Position numbers and translations under genes: made by a program. Of a DNA stretch of 47,727 nt, positions 44,662 to 47,727 are shown piece by piece. Within the stretch, counting starts at the first letter, position 1; every line of letters begins with the position of its first letter. This DNA is from Chryseobacterium sp. S0630 (GTDB lineage: Bacteria; Bacteroidota; Bacteroidia; Flavobacteriales; Weeksellaceae), in contig NZ_JAMZGF010000040.1 of NCBI RefSeq assembly GCF_024158915.1, positions 1 through 47,727 of the forward strand. Direction: 5' to 3'. The notes under the pieces are model-generated. The model had not been told where the DNA came from. It searched no databases and saw nothing but the letters and a program-made list of their open reading frames with translations.

Positions 44662-44692
44662 AAAACACTACTATCATTATGAGTAGTGTTTT
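44662..44692 (+). terminator. Terminator of the glutathione peroxidase gene
   Basis: AAAACACTACT and AGTAGTGTTTT pair over 11 bases around a 9-base loop and lead into eight T. Confidence 0.88.
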
Positions 44693-44782
44693 TTTTATCC
44701 ATGCACACAAAATTATTTTGATTGTGAATGACCATTCAAATGCACAAATTGAGTTGTATTAACAATTTAAATTACAAAAATC

Positions 44783-44863
44783 ATGTCAATAAAGACCCTG
44801 AAGACGTCATTTTTACAACAATGGTTCATATACATTATAGAATTGTTAAATTTTATTAAATAA
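44783..44863 (+). CDS. Possible 26-residue small protein
   Basis: A short open frame that starts ATG, encodes a basic N-terminus then an aromatic/hydrophobic stretch (FLQQWFIYIIELLNFIK), and stops at TAA. It lies in a 276-base gap with no other gene. The amphipathic pattern would suit a single membrane helix. No ribosome-binding site is obvious, and length gives no statistical support. It may be chance. Confidence 0.25.
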   Translation: MSIKTLKTSFLQQWFIYIIELLNFIK

Positions 44864-44926
44864 ATATTAAAATGTATTTGTTTTAACCGGGAAATTATAT
44901 TTATTTTAGTGCTTTAAAAATTTCTC

Positions 44927-45508
44927 ATGAAAAGATATAATTTATTGATTGTACTATTACTGCTTATTTTCAATGTTACTACAGCACAAAAGAAGGGTTC
45001 TCCTGCTGCTGATCTTAGTATATTAAAAGATACAAAATCAAAAATCGAAGCTACCGTTCCATTGGTTATTCAGCATCTTCAAACGATCTCTACAAAAGAA
45101 GGAGATAATAATATTGTGAATAACGGAAAGATTGCTTTGGGTAGAGAATATGGTATTTTAGAGTCTGAATGGTTTTTATACAGAAACAATATGAAAAACT
45201 GTATCCTGAACAATTCTTCTAAAAAAGCTAAGAAATGTATGGAATACCACAACAATATGTTGAGAGGTACGATGATCAATTACAACAATTATATTACCAA
45301 CCTTACAAGAAAGAACGGATATCTGGGTGTTGAAGGAGATACAAAATTTGAATTCAAACCTGCTGATATTGCTACAAAGCTGAGTGAAGCGTATTTCAAT
45401 GCAAACGATGCTGCGGGAAGAATGAAAGCGGATCAGAAAAGAGACTTTTTAGGACAGACAATGTCTGATGACAACAAGCTTACTCCTTACGCTCAACTGG
45501 CACAATAA
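44927..45508 (+). CDS. Secreted hypothetical protein
   Basis: A 193-residue exported protein with signal peptide MKRYNLLIVLLLLIFNVTTAQ. The mature part is mostly helical, basic and Asn/Lys-rich, with two cysteines (NNMKNCILNN; KKCMEYHNNM) that could form a disulfide. No family is recognised. A possible promoter is TTTG at 44877-44880 with TATTTTAG at 44902-44909, spacing 21. A strong terminator follows. Confidence 0.7.
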   Translation: MKRYNLLIVLLLLIFNVTTAQKKGSPAADLSILKDTKSKIEATVPLVIQHLQTISTKEGDNNIVNNGKIALGREYGILESEWFLYRNNMKNCILNNSSKKAKKCMEYHNNMLRGTMINYNNYITNLTRKNGYLGVEGDTKFEFKPADIATKLSEAYFNANDAAGRMKADQKRDFLGQTMSDDNKLTPYAQLAQ

Positions 45509-45532
45509 TATCTAAATCATATTTAAAAATAA

Positions 45533-45565
45533 AAAAAGAGAACCTCAATTGTGGTTCTCTTTTTT
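45533..45565 (+). terminator. Terminator of the secreted protein gene
   Basis: AAAAAGAGAACC and GGTTCTCTTTTT pair over 12 bases around a 9-base loop, 25 bases after the stop. Confidence 0.85.
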
Positions 45566-45573
45566 ATTCAAAA

Positions 45574-45707
45574 GCAAAAAATCTCCGCCGGAAAAAGCAG
45601 TTTTGTGGTACTAATCATAAAACCCTTGGGGAAAAAGTAGAAAATTAGGCAGAGATTTTTTTGCATACACTCTACAGATCAACTGTCCTACCCATGATCT
45701 GTAAGAG
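45574..45707. other. Non-coding stretch with two strong stem regions
   Basis: This is most of the 326-base gap before the GNAT gene. GCAAAAAATCTC-GCC at 45574-45589 and GGC-GAGATTTTTTTGC at 45648-45664 form a long imperfect stem enclosing about 58 bases. A second stem at 45670-45707 joins CTC-TACAGATC to GATCTGTA-(A)-GAG. The remaining sequence to 45834 holds a hairpin AGCACC/GGTGCT near 45810 that may terminate the GNAT gene. There is no coding frame. A small RNA or remnant of a mobile element is possible. Confidence 0.4.
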
Positions 45708-45834
45708 CTTTACAAAAATAGGACTATAGCCTTCTGCTGGCTGAAAATACCTGTAGAATTAAATGTTCAAAACTGTAGAACTAATACTACTTCTCATTAT
45801 AGAAGTAAAGCACCTCAAAAAAGGTGCTCTACAA

Positions 45835-46299
45835 TTACGTTTTACTCGCTTTATTCTTCCACCAGTGGTAGTAATTATGCAGTCCGTCATATTCAAACCC
45901 GCAGCGTGGATACAGCGTATTTCCTATATCATTTGTTTTTTCGGTTTCAAGCATCAGCCCACACGCTCCTGTCTCTTCACACCATTGTTTACTGCGGTCA
46001 ATTAATGCCACAGAAAGCCCCTTCCCTCTATAATCAGGATGAACAAAAAGATCACTTAAAAGCCATTGTTTTTGCAATCTGGTATAATGAAATAATTTGT
46101 AAAGCTGTACGAATCCTACGGCTTTTCCGTCTGCTACTGCTAGAAAAATATCGGATTCACTATTTAAAAACCGTTCTTTAAGAAAAGCCTTCCCTTTTTC
46201 AAGATCCGATTCCTGTCTGTAAAAAATACGGTAAAGATTGAACAATTCAGCCGTTTCATCAAGATCTTCAAGACTTGCCTTTTTAATCATGTAATTCAT
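45835..46299 (-). CDS. GNAT family N-acetyltransferase
   Basis: Acetyl-CoA-dependent acetyltransferase of 154 residues from ATG 46299. The ORF stays open up to 46359, but a promoter element TATTTTTG at 46333-46326 puts transcription start inside that region, so the shorter protein is chosen. The acetyl-CoA loop (motif A) is LFVHPDYRGKGLSVALIDRS, with the usual R/Q-x-x-G-x-G/A pattern. The C-terminal LMLETEKTNDIGNTLYPRCG is the motif B region. The acceptor substrate is unknown. It is a single gene. Confidence 0.9.
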   Translation of the reverse strand: MNYMIKKASLEDLDETAELFNLYRIFYRQESDLEKGKAFLKERFLNSESDIFLAVADGKAVGFVQLYKLFHYTRLQKQWLLSDLFVHPDYRGKGLSVALIDRSKQWCEETGACGLMLETEKTNDIGNTLYPRCGFEYDGLHNYYHWWKNKASKT

Positions 46300-46325
46300 C
46301 GTTATATCTATTTTTATTAACAGGG

Positions 46326-46333
46326 CAAAAATA
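46326..46333 (-). promoter_or_regulatory. Putative promoter -7 element of the GNAT gene
   Basis: Read leftward, TATTTTTG matches TAnnTTTG 27 bases before the ATG at 46299. Confidence 0.45.
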
Positions 46334-46490
46334 GCCTTAAACAGGACCAGTGATATCATCCAGAATCATATTAAAACTATAGTCCAGATAGATTTACTGT
46401 GATCTTTATTAAATTACACAATGAATACCGCACGTTTCGGATTGTATTGTTCTGAACAACTATAGATTTTTGCAGAATAAAATCAAACCA

Positions 46491-47204
46491 ATGAAAAATA
46501 TTCTTCATACACTCAAAAATACAGACTGGCAACACCTTACAGAAGCAATGCATCAAAACGGATATGCTATCATTCCTGATCTGCTGTCTGAAGATGAATG
46601 TGAACTATTGAAATCAAATTATGATCATTCTTCTCTTTATCGTAAAACAGTTGTCATGACCAGACATCGTTTTGGTTTGGGGGAATATAAATATTTTACT
46701 TACCCATTACCTGAAATCATTCAAACCATACGAACAACAATGTATCCCTATCTGGCTTCTATTGCCAATACGTGGTTTAAAGCGTTACATATTGACACTC
46801 AATTTCCTTTAGACCATCAGGAGTTCCTGGACCTATGTCATCTTAACAGTCAGCAAAAAGCTGCGGTTTTAATTTTGAAATATGGAAAAGGCGGATTTAA
46901 CACCTTACATCAGGATTTATATGGAGACATCTATTTTCCTATTCAAATTGTATTAATGCTCAGCGAACCTGACGAAGATTTTACAGGCGGTGAGTTTGTA
47001 CTTACCCAACAGATTCCGAGGGCACAGTCAAAAGCTATTGTTTTAAAACCTAAAAAAGGGGATGTTCTTATTTTTACGACTCAATTTAAACCCGAAAAAG
47101 GAACCAAAGGATACTACAGAGTCAATATGAAACATGGAGTAAGTGAAGTGAGAGAGGGAAACCGTTATGCGCTAGGAATTATCTTTCATGATGCAACCAA
47201 CTAA
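46491..47204 (+). CDS. 2OG-Fe(II) oxygenase (AlkB/prolyl hydroxylase-like fold)
   Basis: Iron- and 2-oxoglutarate-dependent dioxygenase of 237 residues from ATG 46491; an in-frame TTG 7 codons earlier is less likely. The metal ligands form H-x-D...H: His140 and Asp142 in NTLHQDLYGD, and His215 in VNMKHGVSEV. Arg225 in GNRYALG binds 2-oxoglutarate. GGEFVLTQQ is the conserved strand after the first pair. The protein is co-transcribed with the Ada-like zinc protein (18-base gap), which suggests repair of alkylated DNA or RNA, but a different substrate is possible. Confidence 0.88.
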   Translation: MKNILHTLKNTDWQHLTEAMHQNGYAIIPDLLSEDECELLKSNYDHSSLYRKTVVMTRHRFGLGEYKYFTYPLPEIIQTIRTTMYPYLASIANTWFKALHIDTQFPLDHQEFLDLCHLNSQQKAAVLILKYGKGGFNTLHQDLYGDIYFPIQIVLMLSEPDEDFTGGEFVLTQQIPRAQSKAIVLKPKKGDVLIFTTQFKPEKGTKGYYRVNMKHGVSEVREGNRYALGIIFHDATN

Positions 47205-47222
47205 TTATTAAATAATTGAACT

Positions 47223-47462
47223 ATGATTCAGCATTCTCAGATACCAGCAGAAAGTCTTAGAAGTAAAATCCACCACAGACAAATTCGTTTTGGAGGAAAT
47301 AAAAAACTAAAAATCTATGGATTGCTCAGCTGCCGCTCAGGAAAGAGAATGAAAATGGACAACAGAGTTTTCTTCACAGATGAGAAAGATGCTTTAGAAA
47401 ATGGCTATCGTCCGTGTGGACATTGTATGAAAGAGGCCTATAAGCTGTGGAAAAACCAGTAG
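47223..47462 (+). CDS. Ada-like metal-binding domain protein
   Basis: A 79-residue stand-alone domain resembling the N-terminal zinc domain of the Ada methyl-phosphotriester repair protein. The recognisable core is LLSCRSGKRM, then VFF-x7-ALENGYRPCGHCM, with Cys37, Cys65 and Cys68. Ada uses four cysteines, one of them the methyl acceptor Cys38; here only three are present, so one ligand is replaced or the acceptor is missing. It follows the oxygenase gene by 18 bases. Confidence 0.82.
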   Translation: MIQHSQIPAESLRSKIHHRQIRFGGNKKLKIYGLLSCRSGKRMKMDNRVFFTDEKDALENGYRPCGHCMKEAYKLWKNQ

Positions 47463-47576
47463 TACTTACCCTATAACCCTTCTCCCTATTTATTTTACCC
47501 AAGATAAAATCTTTGGGTCTTACCCAAAATGTAAATTCAGTTATAAAAGTTTGTCTCTACGCATTATTTCTACCTG

Positions 47577-47604
47577 AGATTGCTTCACTTTGTTCGCAAT
47601 GACT
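47577..47604. repeat. Possible dispersed palindrome ATTGC...GCAAT
   Basis: The sequence GAGATTGCTTCACTTTG followed by TTCGCAATGAC is an imperfect inverted repeat with ATTGC/GCAAT arms at 47579-47600. Similar-looking extragenic repeats occur in many genomes. Only one copy is in this window, so its repeat status rests on recollection. Confidence 0.35.
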
Positions 47605-47617
47605 GATAGTAAATAAA

Positions 47618-47650
47618 AAAGAGAAGCAATAAATATTGCTTCTCTTTCGT
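47618..47650 (-). terminator. Terminator of the initiator tRNA gene
   Basis: AAAGAGAAGCAAT and ATTGCTTCTCTTT pair over 13 bases around a short loop, followed leftward by a run of T. It lies just after the tRNA 3' end, on the tRNA strand. Confidence 0.8.
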
Positions 47651-47654
47651 TTAG

Positions 47655-47727
<73 letters not shown>

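Noticed and set aside
46360..46490. Longer GNAT and oxygenase starts in the divergent gap
   Set aside because: The GNAT start at 46359 lies upstream of its likely transcription start, and the oxygenase start at 46470 is a TTG seven codons before a good ATG.

Overview
The window is a piece of a Bacteroidota chromosome, most probably Chryseobacterium or a close Weeksellaceae relative. The evidence is an AT-rich sequence, type IX secretion (T9SS) cargo with both known C-terminal sorting domains, a GLPGLI-family protein, DUF4476, many signal peptides ending in A-Q, and promoters of the Bacteroidota form TAnnTTTG with a TTTG or TTG about 19 bases upstream. Genus assignment is inference; no database search was possible. 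Nothing looks like a prophage, plasmid, conjugative element, CRISPR array or full insertion sequence. Most genes are housekeeping or cell-envelope genes.

Layout. 1-6.6 kb: extragenic palindromes, then a leftward tripartite RND efflux operon (TetR regulator, TolC-like channel, membrane-fusion adaptor, RND pump), with two copies of a TetR-type operator around the promoter. 6.7-14.7 kb: a large T9SS type B surface protein, a CvfB-like S1 protein, a small secreted barrel-like protein, DUF4476, lpdA, a secreted cupin and a small Cys-rich protein. 14.8-18.6 kb: leftward recQ, PH-like membrane protein and glycosyltransferase operon. 18.8-20.7 kb: kdsD and tatC. 20.9-27.7 kb: three consecutive exported metallopeptidases of unrelated families (reprolysin-like T9SS type A cargo, M1, M61). 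27.8-32.0 kb: leftward pepE with a zinc-ribbon protein, then dacB with a histidine kinase. 32.2-36.2 kb: TPR protein, a structured repeat element, a YdeI-like protein, transaldolase, sugar acetyltransferase with a 10-copy heptamer repeat in front of it, and a GLPGLI protein. 36.3-38.5 kb: BlaI/M56 (BlaR1-like) pair with a likely BlaI operator on its promoter. 38.9-44.7 kb: rightward block with a di-haem Haem_bd/cytochrome P460 fusion, two lipoproteins, a LytS/LytTR two-component pair, a Crp/Fnr regulator and an exported glutathione peroxidase. 44.9-47.7 kb: secreted protein, GNAT, a 2OG-Fe(II) oxygenase plus Ada-like zinc protein pair, and an initiator tRNA-Met at the right edge.

How the parts work together. 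The RND operon is a self-contained, probably self-regulated drug efflux unit. BlaI/M56 is a proteolysis-controlled envelope-stress switch. The 39-44 kb block reads as periplasmic haem/redox proteins next to three regulatory genes, and is the best candidate for a little-described system, perhaps handling hydroxylamine, nitric oxide or peroxide. The oxygenase/Ada pair suggests alkylation repair, although the Ada-like protein has only three cysteines.

The non-coding sequence is rich in repeats: at least three palindrome families with nested or paired stems, a 181-base element with inverted ends, a heptamer microsatellite, a G-depleted tract and an unexplained structured gap near 45.6 kb.
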